Below, piece after piece: positions 47,297-58,549 of a DNA stretch of 64,000 nt. A program made the translations under genes and the position numbers. Location: contig CM065320.1 in NCBI GenBank assembly GCA_033032175.1, positions 4,774,001 to 4,838,000 of the forward strand, written 5' to 3'. The first letter of the stretch is position 1. Each line of letters opens with the position of its first letter. The notes under the pieces are model-generated. The model was not told the DNA's origin and did not search any database. It saw only the letters and a list, made by a program, of their open reading frames with translations. This DNA comes from Saturnia japonica (Eukaryota > Arthropoda > Insecta > Lepidoptera > Saturniidae).

Positions 47297-47307
47297 GAGG
47301 GTGGAGG
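47297..47307 (+). promoter_or_regulatory. Polypurine tract
   Basis: gagggtggagg immediately precedes the 3' LTR and would prime plus-strand DNA synthesis. It begins 11 bases after the env stop. Similar purine stretches recur inside both LTRs at 40401-40411 and 47421-47431, at the junction of the tandem units. Confidence 0.65.
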
Positions 47308-47692
47308 TGTTACGTCATCGGGGCTGCAGAGTTTCACAATCGCCGCCTCGACACCGAGTCGTTGATTTACATGGTAGTCAATTTCGCAACACATTACCGT
47401 GGGATCCGATTTACTTCACAGAGGGTGGAAGTGTTACGCCATCGGAGCTGCAGAGTTTCACAATCTCCGCCTCGTCACCGAGCCGTGGATTTGCATCGAC
47501 GGTATTTTCGCAACACATTACCGTGGGACCCTATTTACTTCAGGTGTCGTGATATTAAGTGAATGATTGCCATTGTATACCTAGCATCGGTTGCTTTCAG
47601 TTGTCCTACATTGTAATATTAATTGAAATAATTAAATTAAGTTAAATTAATTTTGTTTTTTTTTTTTATCCTTCGGCTGTGGCTTTCGTAAT
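47308..47692 (+). repeat. 3' LTR of the errantivirus
   Basis: About 385 bases, nearly identical to the 5' LTR. Units start at 47308 and 47432. It differs by single bases and a short T-run/AT indel near 47645. It is followed by a primer site and not by a target duplication. Confidence 0.75.
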
Positions 47693-48186
47693 TGGCGCAG
47701 TCAGTAGGATAAAGCAGACATAAGAGTGGTCTGTCGCGAACTTTGTGCGGGCTGTGCGCGAATATCTCATCTCCCGAGAGATCTTCCTCCTGCTCATAGG
47801 AGAAGCGATCGCGAAGTGTGAGTGCGTGCGGTGCGCTCAAAATCCGAGAGATCCCTTTGCTGTGCGTGTCGCAGGAAGAGCGACGCGCCGCGTCTTGCTG
47901 TATCCAAAGAAGAACCTGAGCCAGCGGCCGGAGGACAATCCAAACATCGATTGGCAAAGAACCGAGATGAACATCCTTGGGTGAGTGCATGAATTACTCC
48001 TGTGCTTGCTCTCCCTAATCTTATCCTTATATACCTAAGTACTTAAATTTAGCAAAAATTTTTCATCCGAGAAAAATATCAAGTCCTGCATCGAGTAGGC
48101 AGTTTAGACATAGATTAGTAGATAGTGTTAGAAACTTAGATAATATATTACAAAACGATACCATGGCCGACGTTGATACTATTTAC
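47693..48186 (+). mobile_element. gag: Partial second copy: primer site, leader and first gag codons
   Basis: The sequence after the 3' LTR repeats 40675-41168, including the leader frame, the splice donor (near 47980) and the gag ATG at 48163 with eight codons. It breaks off at 48186, where unrelated AT-rich repeat DNA begins. This shows a tandem element, or an unequal exchange between LTRs, later truncated. Confidence 0.8.
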
Positions 48187-48850
48187 GCTAGTTCACGCTA
48201 GTATCTGGAACTGCCAGTCTGATTCGAAAAATTGTTTTTATATATGATAAGTGATAACCAAATTCATGAGGAATAGTATAGGCTATCTAACATTAGGTTA
48301 CATTTCTCAGATAGCCTTAAATATTGATTTTTGTTAAGTAAGCAGGAAGTGGAAGCCCTCTTGAACTGTTTTTTCCGTGTGCGCTAGCGTAATGGGTAAT
48401 GACACGTAAATGTAATATTTTACAAAAATATTGGCCCTTGGTATAACTAAAAGAAAGTCCACAATAGCTTAAACCTACCTTTTATACATATAAGAAGGTA
48501 CACAATAAGGCCAAAATAAGGTATTATGCGATTTTTTTTTTATGGAAGATTAAAAATTGATTTATAGGCATTATTTTTAGCCATAGCATATTAATCCTTA
48601 CGAAAAAAGTTACTTCATCATAAAGACAATTTTATTAAGTTAAATTGAACCTTTTTTATCATGTTATTTATACATATAGTTTAGGAGATAATGGAAAATT
48701 AAATTAATTTGTACTTGCGAGAAGTGAGAACAATAGTATTATGATAGGCTATAAATATACGGATGCGTTGGCTGCGCGATGTTTGTCGGGTAAAAGTAAC
48801 AATTAAGTTAGTTTATAATACGTAATTTTATTATTTTTTTACTCTACAAT
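48187..48850 (+). repeat. Degraded interspersed repeat flanking the errantivirus
   Basis: Pieces such as 'tagtataggctatctaacat' (about 48271) and 'gagaagtgagaac' with 'atacggatgcgttggctgcg' (48720-48776) match the family at 3125-3360. A low-complexity middle separates them. Confidence 0.4.
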
Positions 48851-50034
48851 ACTTATTATTTGTGAAGGCATTTTGGATTACAGTGATCTACCAAACCAGA
48901 CATTATGGGATCACGCGAATAATTATTGAAGAATAATTTTCAAAAATTCAATATCTTAACTTTGCTTTTCTAATACATCTTGGAAAATATAATGTATGGA
49001 TGAAAAAATGAATATAATTTTGATCTTCAATACTACGAATAAATATAAAATAGTCAAACCATCTTTTAGACTTATAAATAAACTAATAAACTTCCTAAGC
49101 ATATTATCGATTTGCCGGATAATAAGTTTAAGAATCATTGTTTTTAAATGTATTGCCGAAAGGGTAGATATTATAGGGTAACTGATTACGTAAATGATAG
49201 TCATGTCTAGATGAGATTCCCTCTTTGTACATAATTGTATATAATTGAATATAATTTTAAAATAAATCAATGGATTTTTATATTTTGGGCTTATAACTCG
49301 GCCAATGATTATCAAAAAATTGATTAAATAAGTGGTTCAATAAAGCATGACAATCAAATGAAACTTTTAGTAGAATAGTTTCGTTTGCCCAGCAATATAG
49401 GCATAATATCGTTTTAAATATTCCAGGTAAATAATATTCATAAAGTGGTATAATCCAATTATAAAGTTAAGTGGGGTTATTTACAAAGAAATTTGAGTAA
49501 TGTGAACAAATTCGCGGTCACGGATATTTTGTGGTCGCTATCGTTACAAACTTTAAAGTTAATTTTAAACTTTAATTAACTTTGTCTTTAACGATTCTGT
49601 TATATTAAGATGAGAATACACTATAATTACAATTAAATATATTTTGTATTCTATCTCGTAATCAATCATTTCCTTTAGATTAGCAAAATCAAATAAATTT
49701 TAAAGTTACACCAGAGATAAGACTAGTTAGAGGTTTTTTCCTCCTAACTCAGAACAAATTTCCAGTACTTTTTCATCCAGTAGTACCCTATCTACTTAAG
49801 TAGACACTATAAATTAACATGTTTACTTCCACTTTAGTCTAGTTAAGTTCTTCCCTTACGCAGTCTACTTTGTAACTAAGTTTGCCTTAGCTAATACATT
49901 TTGTAATAAGAAAAAATTGGATACTTTTATATGAGCATAAATGTACTACAACAACAATGTAATTAATAATTAGCTACATTTGAATACATAAATTAACAAT
50001 AATACAATACACACATATACAATACATAATAGGT
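48851..50034. other. AT-rich non-coding stretch
   Basis: Includes a 119-codon minus-strand frame (48956-49315) rich in I, L, K and F, overlapped by another on the plus strand. Both are the kind of low-complexity frame expected in AT-rich DNA. Confidence 0.35.
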
Positions 50035-50345
50035 ATTACAATAAATTTGATCCAAATGATGCCAACGGCAGAGTATTCCACCATCGCACCGCTCTCTGTC
50101 AGCATGGATTCATCCGCACACTTTGAAACCTAAATGGTCGCGGACAGCCTGGATACAGAGGAATTTCCTTGCACGAATACTCCAGATGTGGAATGAGCTC
50201 TCTGCTGAGGTTTTATCAAGGGTACAGTACCGGATTCTTTAAAAAGGGGGTGAATAGATTTTTAAAGGATCGGTAACGCACATGTGATGCTTCTGGTGTT
50301 GGCAGCGGATGCTTATTTGCCACTATCGTAATACATAAAAAAAAG
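50035..50345 (+). repeat. 3' end of a CR1/Jockey-like LINE, degraded
   Basis: Peptide traces of a polymerase C-terminus are present: ARILQMWNELSAEVL around 50177-50220, then FFKKGVNRFLKD (50231-50266) after a slip. The usual tail follows ('ggcagcggatgcttatttgc', then A-rich). It is 5'-truncated and belongs to the same broad class as 779-1030. Confidence 0.6.
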
Positions 50346-51424
50346 CAATAAATTTTATGGGCAAGAGAAAGTTGAATCTCTGTATGTGGTTTAGCAGTGG
50401 ATCTAGAATTGCTATTTATAAAAATAATTTATTTTTTATATATTTTACAATAATTAATATGATTGTACCGGGTTATCTGAACTAGTCTGTCTTTCCCAAT
50501 ATTACAATTACATATTTCTTGGGACTTGAATTGCAAATTATAATATAGAAAATCCATTTATAATGCTTCGTATGTAGATATGAGATATGAGGATGGTAGT
50601 GTGTAAGAGAGTACGTTTGTGTGATTAGTATGCTCGCATTTTTGTGTAGGTACATATATATGAACATTTTATGTGCATGGAATATGATCATTATTATTAG
50701 TTGTATGATGATGTCATCGTACAACTAATTAAGATATATAAGGTAGTAACTAGGTGTGTACCTAATTATTTATTTATTTAACTTAATATAATGCTTACTG
50801 AATTGAATATATTGTTTAATAATTATGATTTTGGTTTTTATTTTCTGTTTTTAATTTCTAATTTTAATAAGATAGGTAATTCAAAATATATTCGAAGTCT
50901 TGGAATAAACATGTAGCCTCTCGGGAAATTACGACACAAAATCTCACCGCCTACCTGCCTATATTTAGACAGTTTGTTCGGTTCCTTTGTGCTTGAATCA
51001 ATTCCCATAACTTATTTGCATATTTTATAATATGAGGAGAAGTGGAGCTTAGGATTCGCGCAGTTAGGATTTGAATATGTTTCAAAATATGTTAGAAGAA
51101 ATATAATTATTGCATCGTAAACAGTCAGACTTCTTTCTAAACTGATTATCTTATACATAAAAATCTTATCTTAGTGTTATGTTAATTTATATATTGCCAT
51201 GTCTATTGTTCATGTAAAAATCAACCTAATTGATGCAAACAAAGCTGCCGACCGAATGCTAGAATTAAGTAATCGATATGTTTTATATTATATATTTAAA
51301 TTTTTTATATTATTACCAACCAAACATAATTCTACGCTGCTTTCCTCTGGTTTGAAGAGTGAAGTCCGTGCTTGTTTTCTATTTCCATTATACATACAAA
51401 AAAAAACAGTTAAATAAGGCGACT
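50346..51424. other. Non-coding stretch
   Basis: AT-rich; short frames (50482-50724, 51199-51417) lack features. No repeat recognised. Confidence 0.35.
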
Positions 51425-51660
51425 AACTATTTTTAAAAAACTTTTGTTTGTTGTTTATAGTTTTAGCATTATGGCCACAATATCACCTGATGCTAAGTAA
51501 CCTATAGATGCTTGGCGACAGATTTTTAATTTGAAGGTGGTAGCTAGCCAAGCGGGCGTTAAAAAAAACCTTACCACCATGCTGTGGTTTCAGCTCAAAT
51601 TTTGTCCTTTATCAAAAGCTCTGAATCATTGCAGGGACTCGAACACACTCAACCATCATG
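51425..51660 (-). repeat. SINE family B, minus-strand copy
   Basis: On the minus strand: B-box-like 'gtgttcgagtccctgcaatg', then body 'gcccgcttggctagctacca' and 'atctgtcgccaagcatcta'. It matches 35484-35780, diverged, with its A box degraded. Confidence 0.6.
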
Positions 51661-51685
51661 ACTATATTATGTTGACATAATATAC

Positions 51686-51745
51686 AAAAAAAAAAAATCG
51701 GACAAAAAGCAAGTAGAACTCGCGCTCTGAGGGTTCCGTACTGAT
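51686..51745 (-). repeat. End fragment of the 'cggaaccctca' repeat
   Basis: On the minus strand, 'cagtacggaaccctcagagc' leads to a T-rich end. The phrase is common at the end of a lepidopteran repeat and may belong to the family at 29011 and 53220. Confidence 0.4.
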
Positions 51746-51821
51746 TACATTACTTACCGTACATTATTTTACATATATAAATACTTTTTACTTTTACATA
51801 AATATTGGTTATAAAGACCTA

Positions 51822-53094
51822 TCTTTACCTATGAAATTTCCGTTTTGTATGAAAAAATTTAAACGAATTTTTTTCATGTATTTTTTATTTGTATTAATCG
51901 AAGTAATCACCCATGCAATCAATGCATCTTTGCCAGCGCAGTGGCAGTTTATTGATACCCTGCTTAAAGAAATCAGCTGGACGGCAGGCAACAAATTCTT
52001 CAAAGGCATTTTGTACTGCCTCTCGGGTATTGAATTTTTTTCCCGCCAAGAAGTTATCCAAATTCTGGAAAAAGTAGTAGCCTGTAGGCGCAAGGTCTGG
52101 TGAGTAGGGCGGATGACGGAGAACTTCCAACCCCAGTTCTTGCAACTTGGAGACCGTCTGCTGTGCAGTATGAGGTCGCGCGTTGTCGTGCAGGAGCAGC
52201 GGAGACGAGCGATTGACCAATGCTGGTTGGAGATGTGCCAGCTTCTCCATCATTGTTTTCAGTTCTTCACAGTACACATCTGTAGTAATGCTCACCCCGT
52301 TTGGTAAGAAGCTGTGATGAATCACACCGGCGCTAGACCACCAAACAGTGACCTTCACTTTTCTAGGGGTAAGTTTTCGTTTAGGATATTGTTTAGATGC
52401 TGAACCAGGATCCAACCAACTTGCTGAGCGCTTGCGGTTATCAAACAGAATCCATTTTTCATCGCAGGTAACAATCCGGTTCAAAATTCCTTCATTTGTG
52501 TGTCTGTTGAGCAGTGCAAGTGTCTCGACGCGTACTTTGCGCTGGCGATCATTGAGTTCGTGGGGCACCCATTTGTCAAGCTTTTTTAACTTGCCAATTT
52601 GACGCAAATGGACCAATATTGTTTTGACGCTAACGTCGAAAGCTGCTGCTAATTCAGCCGTAGATTGTGTATCATCAGCTTCCACAATCGCCTTTAATTC
52701 GTCATTGTCGACCAAAGTCTTCGGACGACCGCGAAGTTCATTTTTCAGGTCGAAATTCCCAGAACGGAAGCGAGCAAACCAATAACAGGTGGTGCGTTGG
52801 TTTGTAGTATTAGCTCCGTAAGCGTCGTTGATGTTGCGTGCCGCTTGTGCCGCGTTGCTGCCACGACGGTACTCATATTCCATAATTACTCGAATTTTTA
52901 ACGTATCCATGATGACAAAATAGATTTAAATGCGATGAAAATGTAACACTAATCAATAAACAAATGACTACTTTTGAAAAAGAATTCCATGTTTTAAAAA
53001 TAAAATTAATTTGAAATTAGTATTCTTAGCCAAACAAAAAGTATTTTGATTTGAAATGGCCAGTACTGCAGAACAGCAATTTCATAGGTAAAGA
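51822..53094 (-). mobile_element. Mariner element, nearly intact
   Basis: Inverted ends: tctttacctatgaaatttcc (51822-51841) at the left and the reverse complement of tctttacctatgaaatt (53078-53094) at the right. Both are flanked by CCTA (51818-51821 and 53095-53098), which includes the TA expected for mariner insertion. About 1.27 kb, one transposase frame. The left outside also carries aaagaccta, a possible remnant of another end. Confidence 0.8.
51894..52910 (-). CDS. Mariner transposase, uninterrupted but catalytic residue changed
   Basis: 338 codons, close to the usual size of about 345. It has an N-terminal helix-turn-helix part (residues 1-110), the WVPHEL linker motif (114-119), and a DDE/D core. 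The first catalytic aspartate is D150 in VTCDEKW and the second is D242 in LLHDNARPH. At the third position, 35 residues on (277), the sequence reads SPDLAPTGYYFF with glycine (codon GGC, plus-strand 52080-52082). Mariners normally have aspartate there. The protein could still bind its ends but should not cut. The plus-strand frames here are shadows. Confidence 0.85.
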   Translation of the reverse strand: MDTLKIRVIMEYEYRRGSNAAQAARNINDAYGANTTNQRTTCYWFARFRSGNFDLKNELRGRPKTLVDNDELKAIVEADDTQSTAELAAAFDVSVKTILVHLRQIGKLKKLDKWVPHELNDRQRKVRVETLALLNRHTNEGILNRIVTCDEKWILFDNRKRSASWLDPGSASKQYPKRKLTPRKVKVTVWWSSAGVIHHSFLPNGVSITTDVYCEELKTMMEKLAHLQPALVNRSSPLLLHDNARPHTAQQTVSKLQELGLEVLRHPPYSPDLAPTGYYFFQNLDNFLAGKKFNTREAVQNAFEEFVACRPADFFKQGINKLPLRWQRCIDCMGDYFD

Positions 53095-53219
53095 CCTATT
53101 ATTATCCTTACATTCTTTAACGTCTATCTGTCTGTTTATGTCATGTTAAAAATATTTATATTTATAATATTTATATTTTATATTTCAAAATTGTATGCGG
53201 CTTGAAACTACCCTGTATG

Positions 53220-53690
53220 TTTTGAGAATCGGTCACCGAGTGTGACTTTTATACTTTTATTATTAAGGGCCGTATCTTTTTATTATATTAATCTAGAAAC
53301 TTAATTTTTCTCTTGCTGTTTAAGGTCATAGATCTTAGTATTCGAAATTAATTTCAACTGTATACCTAAAGCCATTATGGAGTAAATTAAATCTTAATAT
53401 AATTTTATTGCATTATAATTTCACACTGGATTAGAAAATCCTTATTTTGTAGATTAGTGAGCGTTATTTTAACTATGAAGAGCCGTATCTATTTAATGCG
53501 TTAACCTAGAAAATTGGTATTTTCAGAGCAGTATAAGGCCGTATATGATATTAATTTCAACTTTATTCCTGAAACCGTTTTCGAGAAAAAGTATCTTTAC
53601 ACACGGACAGATAGCCAGATAAACAGACGGACTACAAAAAGTGATCCTATAAGAGTTCCGTTTTTTTTTTTTCATTAAGAGTAACCTTAA
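53220..53690 (-). repeat. 'ccgtacctcaaaaggaaaaa' family repeat, minus strand
   Basis: The right end (agtgatcctataagagttcc, 53640-53659, then a T run) is the reverse complement of the start of the repeat at 29011. Inside, 'gccgtatctttttattat' (53271) and 'gccgtatctatttaatgc' (53483) are two diverged direct units. Confidence 0.5.
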
Positions 53691-53901
53691 AAGATAGCAA
53701 CAATATTTATGGTAAAAATAGTAATTTTTCTGGGCTGCATTTGCTTTATTTCCCAATATTGGTTTTGTTTAATAGTGCATTATTGCAAAGACCGTGAAAT
53801 AGGCAATTACAGGTCGAGTATGAGTTTAAAGGTCGAGCCATAGGCGAGGACTTCACTAATACGAGATAGACAATTGCCATTTCTGCCGAGGCATATATGG
53901 G

Positions 53902-54181
53902 GTTTTTTCAAACATGCATTGAATTATTGTCATTATTTTCGAAAAAGGAACACGCGAAATATCGAAATTAATTACAAAGAAAATCGAATCCATTGCAGGA
54001 GCGTTTTTTGAATTTGGAACATTACAACGCTCCAGCAATGTTGTATGAAACGGCGTGCTGGGTTTATTAAATACTCTTTGATTGGATCTCTTTTATCATT
54101 CTTGGCATGTCCGTAAATTCAATACTTCGCGTGTTCTTTTCTCGAAAATAATGACAATATTTCCATGCATGTGAGAAAAAC
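53902..54181. mobile_element. Foldback element with ~68-bp arms
   Basis: 53902-53970 and 54114-54181 are inverted repeats. Example: gtcattattttcg at 53929-53941 against cgaaaataatgac at 54143-54155, with acatgcat/atgcatgt near the outer ends. A second inverted pair inside (cattgcaggagcg against cgctccagcaatg) extends the hairpin. It is non-coding; the 60-codon frame here is incidental. Confidence 0.65.
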
Positions 54182-56431
54182 ATTTAGTAAAATATATGAT
54201 ATTTTTAAACTAATACTAACGTAGATAGCAAAGTTGAACTGATGCAATCAATATATTTGCGTTTATTTATCAAATACACAAACTAGTAAGTTCAAACCGA
54301 TCCTCTATGCAGTACGAGGTGTACTTTTTAGATTAGATCACGACCCCGGCCGGGCTCTAAGATTTCTGTATAATCTACCCATAGTGCAAAGACTGTGAAA
54401 TTACGATCTTCACTTGGCCGATAAATTATACAGATATATTAAACAGGCAGTTTATTGCTTTATAGTTTATATAATGACTGCACATAATAATAAAACACTC
54501 GGCCGACAGAGTAACGTCACAATACTACATTAGAACTAGAATGCCTTAGGCCTCTACATCGTTATTATTAAATCTGCATACATTGTTAGCTGTAAGGACC
54601 CTAAAGCATCAGAAAGCTTATACAGTTTCACCGGGCTAGGGGGAAATGCTATAATAAATCGCTCAGCTGACAGCTCCATGCGCTTTATAGGAGTATCGCC
54701 GCCGCACCCTTTAAAATTCCACTATATAATTAGACACACAAAAAATAATTATTCTCCTCCTAATCTATTAAGTCTAATTAATTTAGATATGTTTTCGATT
54801 AAATTCAAGGAATTCAGATATGAGTAAGAATAAGAATTAACATAGAAAGAAGGCAAAGGGACGACATATGCCTAAAGTTTATACACCGGATGAGCCCTGA
54901 ATCTGCACAATTATATCTACTATCTGGGCCTTCAGACGTTGTTCTGCCCTTCTTGGTAGTTAATGGATCGCCAACACCGCGTCACATATCGGATTCTAAC
55001 ACGGTTATGGACCATCGTCTCGATAAAACAAATATGTTATATTTTGTGAATATGTATTGTATGTACATGCATTTTATATTGTTACAGCCGTGGGTAATAA
55101 AATGCCGTTATCTTTCGCGTAGATAATTTATCTCTACTCCAAATACTTACAAAAAAAAAACAAATACACCAATCACTTCTTCAAATGCAGGCTTGAGGTA
55201 CTTACAGTTGCTTCTTCTATGGTCCACTGCTAGATTTCTTCTTTTATGTCACTTGTGGTTTTCCCTTCACTTTCGAAAATAGATCTGTGTCTGAGACGAA
55301 ATAAGTCTTCCTTATATAGTCAAATGAGACGATCATGAAATCTCTAGAAGTTACTTGAACTCGTAAATAACATAAGTCATTGTTTTTAAAAGGATCGGGA
55401 TCTATCTATTTTTAGATAATAATTGTTTACGCAATCCAATCGATGAAGACTTCATAAGTGTGTATTAAATAATGCTTCTTTTTTTTAGATCTGACTACAC
55501 TTTTAGCCTTAGGGGCCCTGAAGCCGCTGCGGCTTTAACAGCTTCACCGAACTTGGAATAATGCTTCTTGGAACCTATGAAAATATACTCTATGTTTCGA
55601 GTACATTCTACACAATTCTTGAAATTTCGTGATAATGATTCTCCCTTCTATTTTAGTCAGACCGTAACAATATTAATACTAAATTTTGTCGACTTATTTA
55701 AATCATAAAAATAATCATCGTATAGTATTTATTAGTCTAGCCATCGTCTTTTTACTTGATAGCTATAATTTATTGCACATAGCTTTAAATGTAACAGGTG
55801 TGAATAATCATAATATTTGAATTTCATAATTGAAAAGAAAGGTTCAATAAAGTCTTTTATTTAAAAAAAATCCTGTTTATAATTAAAAGTGTGAAACAAT
55901 CTCTTCGATTTGAAACCAACTTCTTTGTACTCGAAACAATATTGTACAGTTGATCCATTTTGCATAAAAAAAAGTAAAAAAAGGTGTTCTTTTTGAAAGT
56001 CCAATTTTAGCAACGGCTTCGACGAGGCTTTGTGGCTTGTGCGGCGTAGTGAATCTAGCTAGTCAATTCAAATCTAAATCTAACTGCAACCAATCACAGC
56101 TTTTGCAGATTTGAATTATCGATGTATGTTGGTATGAAACTATACTCAATCAATTTGTTTAATCACCGTCCTGTATTGATTTTTTCCATTATTGTTATGC
56201 TTAATTGCTTATACCGATACATTCATAATAATTATGATATCGATTGTTCAGTGTTATATTTTGAGATGTTTAACTAAAGTAGCCTTTTGTTTCTTGAAAC
56301 TACATACAGGTATTTGAAAATGTATTCAACGAAGAGAATTTCTTAACTGGTGTCCAACAAGCTTATAAAAAATTTTATTAGGGGATATAAAATTTTATTA
56401 AAGTAACCAATTAATCGAAGATTTTCTTAAT
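54182..56431. other. Long non-coding stretch
   Basis: AT-rich. The 78-codon frame 54890-55126 lacks features. About 55840-55870 shows AATAAA followed 15 bases later by an A run (gttcaataaagtc then aaaaaaaa), like the 3' end of a retrocopied transcript, with no recognisable coding part upstream. Confidence 0.35.
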
Positions 56432-56986
56432 AGCCGCTCCAGACTCGCGCCATGAAGGCGCGGCGACAATTCACGCCGTAAACTCCGCGCGACGCGAACT
56501 ACTCTCCGCGCTCGCAATGTTTACAGTCGGGTTCACACTGGTACTAAATGGATGTAAGTTCAGCTGCTGCGTCTTTGAATCTATATGCAACAGGCATTTT
56601 ATAATCATTTGCTTAATAAAGATACAAAACAAACAAAGAAAAAGCAGATGGAGAATAACGAGGATACATCGCAACAGAACGAGTTAATTATACTTTAGGC
56701 ATTTTTATTTTAACATGATAAAACTACCTAAAGTACCGTCAAATTTGCCATTATTATCATCACAAATATTGAATAATTTAAATATGTAATAGAATTATTA
56801 TAATACACTGTAAGTTGTTTAGCATTTTCAATTTAAAACTAGTCGCACTATGACTTCGTGAATGCGGATAAGCGTTAGCGCTGTTCGCGTGGCGCGACCG
56901 CGGACACAAACGAACAGGCGTGAAATCCATCCACGCTCACGTTCACGACCTTTCACGGGTGTTCACGGCGTGAGTCTGGAGCGGAC
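56432..56986. mobile_element. GC-rich terminal-inverted-repeat element, ~555 bp
   Basis: The left end (ccgctccagactcgcgccat, 56434-56453) and right end (acggcgtgagtctggagcgg, 56965-56984) are inverted repeats of about 25 bases. The terminal 100 bases on each side are strikingly GC-rich, with multiple CG dinucleotides, around an AT-rich middle. No transposase is encoded. The superfamily is uncertain (hAT-like or piggyBac-like); the flanks contain TTAA on the left only. Confidence 0.6.
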
Positions 56987-57690
56987 ATAATAAATTGATG
57001 TGTTTCCTTAAACCAAGGTAATACTCCTGAAGTGATGTCAAGTAATGAGGTAACCCTCGGTATTAAGTCATAATCTATGGAGGTAAAACAATAACGTGAT
57101 ATCCGCATTATGTTGGACACAGACATTATTAAAAACGAAAACACTATACCTACTTGTGTAAAGTCTGTTCTATGGCGTGTGTTATCTAAAGTTATCTAAC
57201 CTTTCGAGTACCTACCTATACCTACTTATTTTACAACAGCTTCGAAAATTTTGAAGAAGTTATCAATGAGACCAACGCTTCAGCATGCCACTATAGCGTG
57301 TGATACACCTGATGTATGGTGGGTACGATCCAGGCGGACATAAATGTCACTACAACGTTATCCCGTCCTCACCTTTTATAATGTAATTTCGCTTGCATAG
57401 TGCAGAACCACAGGTTTTTATATCCGGGACCGTTAAATTAAATATGAAAAGTCGTTTAAATATACAATATATAAGACTAAACTTTATACTTCTTTGTTTA
57501 GTTCGTTTAAACAAGCTGGTATGACTCCAGTAATTGTCGAAGGGCCACTCGTTCTCTAGGTAGTCTCCAATGATTTTGGATTGTAAACTACTTATTATGG
57601 GATGCATCGGAGTGACATTGGTGAGTCGTTATAAAAACATTTCAACTTTGCGCAAAATACTACGTCTCATAACAGTACTTACATACTATT
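56987..57690. other. Non-coding stretch
   Basis: AT-rich; the frames 56953-57144 and 57350-57607 have no features. Confidence 0.3.
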
Positions 57691-57719
57691 TGTCATTATC
57701 ATCATCATCATCTTCTTAC

Positions 57720-58142
57720 CCCTTATCATACTTAAGTAGGGACGGCACAACATGTTTGCTTCTTCCATTCTACTCTATCACATATCATCTCAGTATCATC
57801 ACCTTTTATACGCATATCATTCTTCACACAATCCATCCATACTTTCTTCGGTCTTCCTCTACTCCTGTATCCATCCACCTTTCTACTTAACATACTTTTA
57901 GTTATATAACTTTCATCCCTCCTCGTGATGTCATAAAGTCATGCATGCATGACACTATGCATGTGCCCATACCATGATAGACTATAACCCATCAACTCCT
58001 CTGTGACTGGTGTTATTTTAAGACTTCCTCTAATAAAATCATTCCTGATCTTATCCATTCTAGTTACTCCACACATCCATCTTAACATTCGCATCTCATC
58101 TACGTGTAATCTTCTTTCATCCAGTTCTTTCGTTGACAACAC
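57720..58142 (-). pseudogene. RTE LINE (minus copy) C-terminal region
   Basis: A clear frame at 57939-58142 holds ELDERRLHVDEMRMLRWMCG and LSWYGHM. After a break it continues toward 57720 with a GYRSRGRPKKVWMD-like stretch and a tail ending before a TAA. These are standard distal motifs of RTE proteins. Confidence 0.7.
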
Positions 58143-58549
58143 TCAAATCCATACGTCAAGGCAGGTTTTATAATGGTTTTATATACTTTTCCCTTAAGCT
58201 TCAGTGGCATTCGAGGATCACATGTTATCCCCGAGACCTATCGCCCATTTCCACCACTCAGCATTTATCCTATTCTTCATGTCCTGGTCAATGTCACCGT
58301 TGTTTTGGTTGTTTAAAATTGGAGCAAGCTGTTAGGAATACACTGTTTAAGGACATATGAGAAAAACTGGACGGACCACCGAAGTCGCAGAACAAATGCT
58401 CAGTTTTTGTTGGACTAATTTTCAGTCCTACGTTTTCAAGTTTTTTTCGCTATTTTCCCAGCCTATTCTGGACCTCAGTAGAATTTTCTCCAACAAGAAC
58501 AATGTCACCTGCAAACAGCATACACCAAGGTGCCTCCTCCTATACGTCT

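Larger units (their letters stand above)
40288..48186 (+). mobile_element. Errantivirus (Ty3/gypsy with env), defective, plus partial tandem copy
   Basis: The order is LTR (40288-40674), primer-binding site, leader, gag, pol (protease, reverse transcriptase, RNase H, integrase), env, purine tract, LTR (47308-47692), then a second leader and the first codons of gag to 48186. The segments 40288-41168 and 47308-48186 are 881 and 879 bases long and differ by only about ten changes that I could spot. Insect errantiviruses are endogenous retroviruses whose env resembles baculovirus fusion proteins. Every protein-coding part of this copy is damaged. Confidence 0.9.

Noticed and set aside
48956..49315. 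119-codon minus-strand frame
   Set aside because: Composition is I/L/K/F-rich as in random AT-rich DNA, with no motif, and it is overlapped by a frame on the other strand.
51831..52602. Plus-strand frames opposite the mariner transposase
   Set aside because: They are complementary shadows of a clearly recognised 338-codon transposase.
57570..57890. 106-codon serine/threonine-rich frame
   Set aside because: It translates the complement of the RTE tail and C-terminus; the low-complexity S/T run comes from the GAT repeat.
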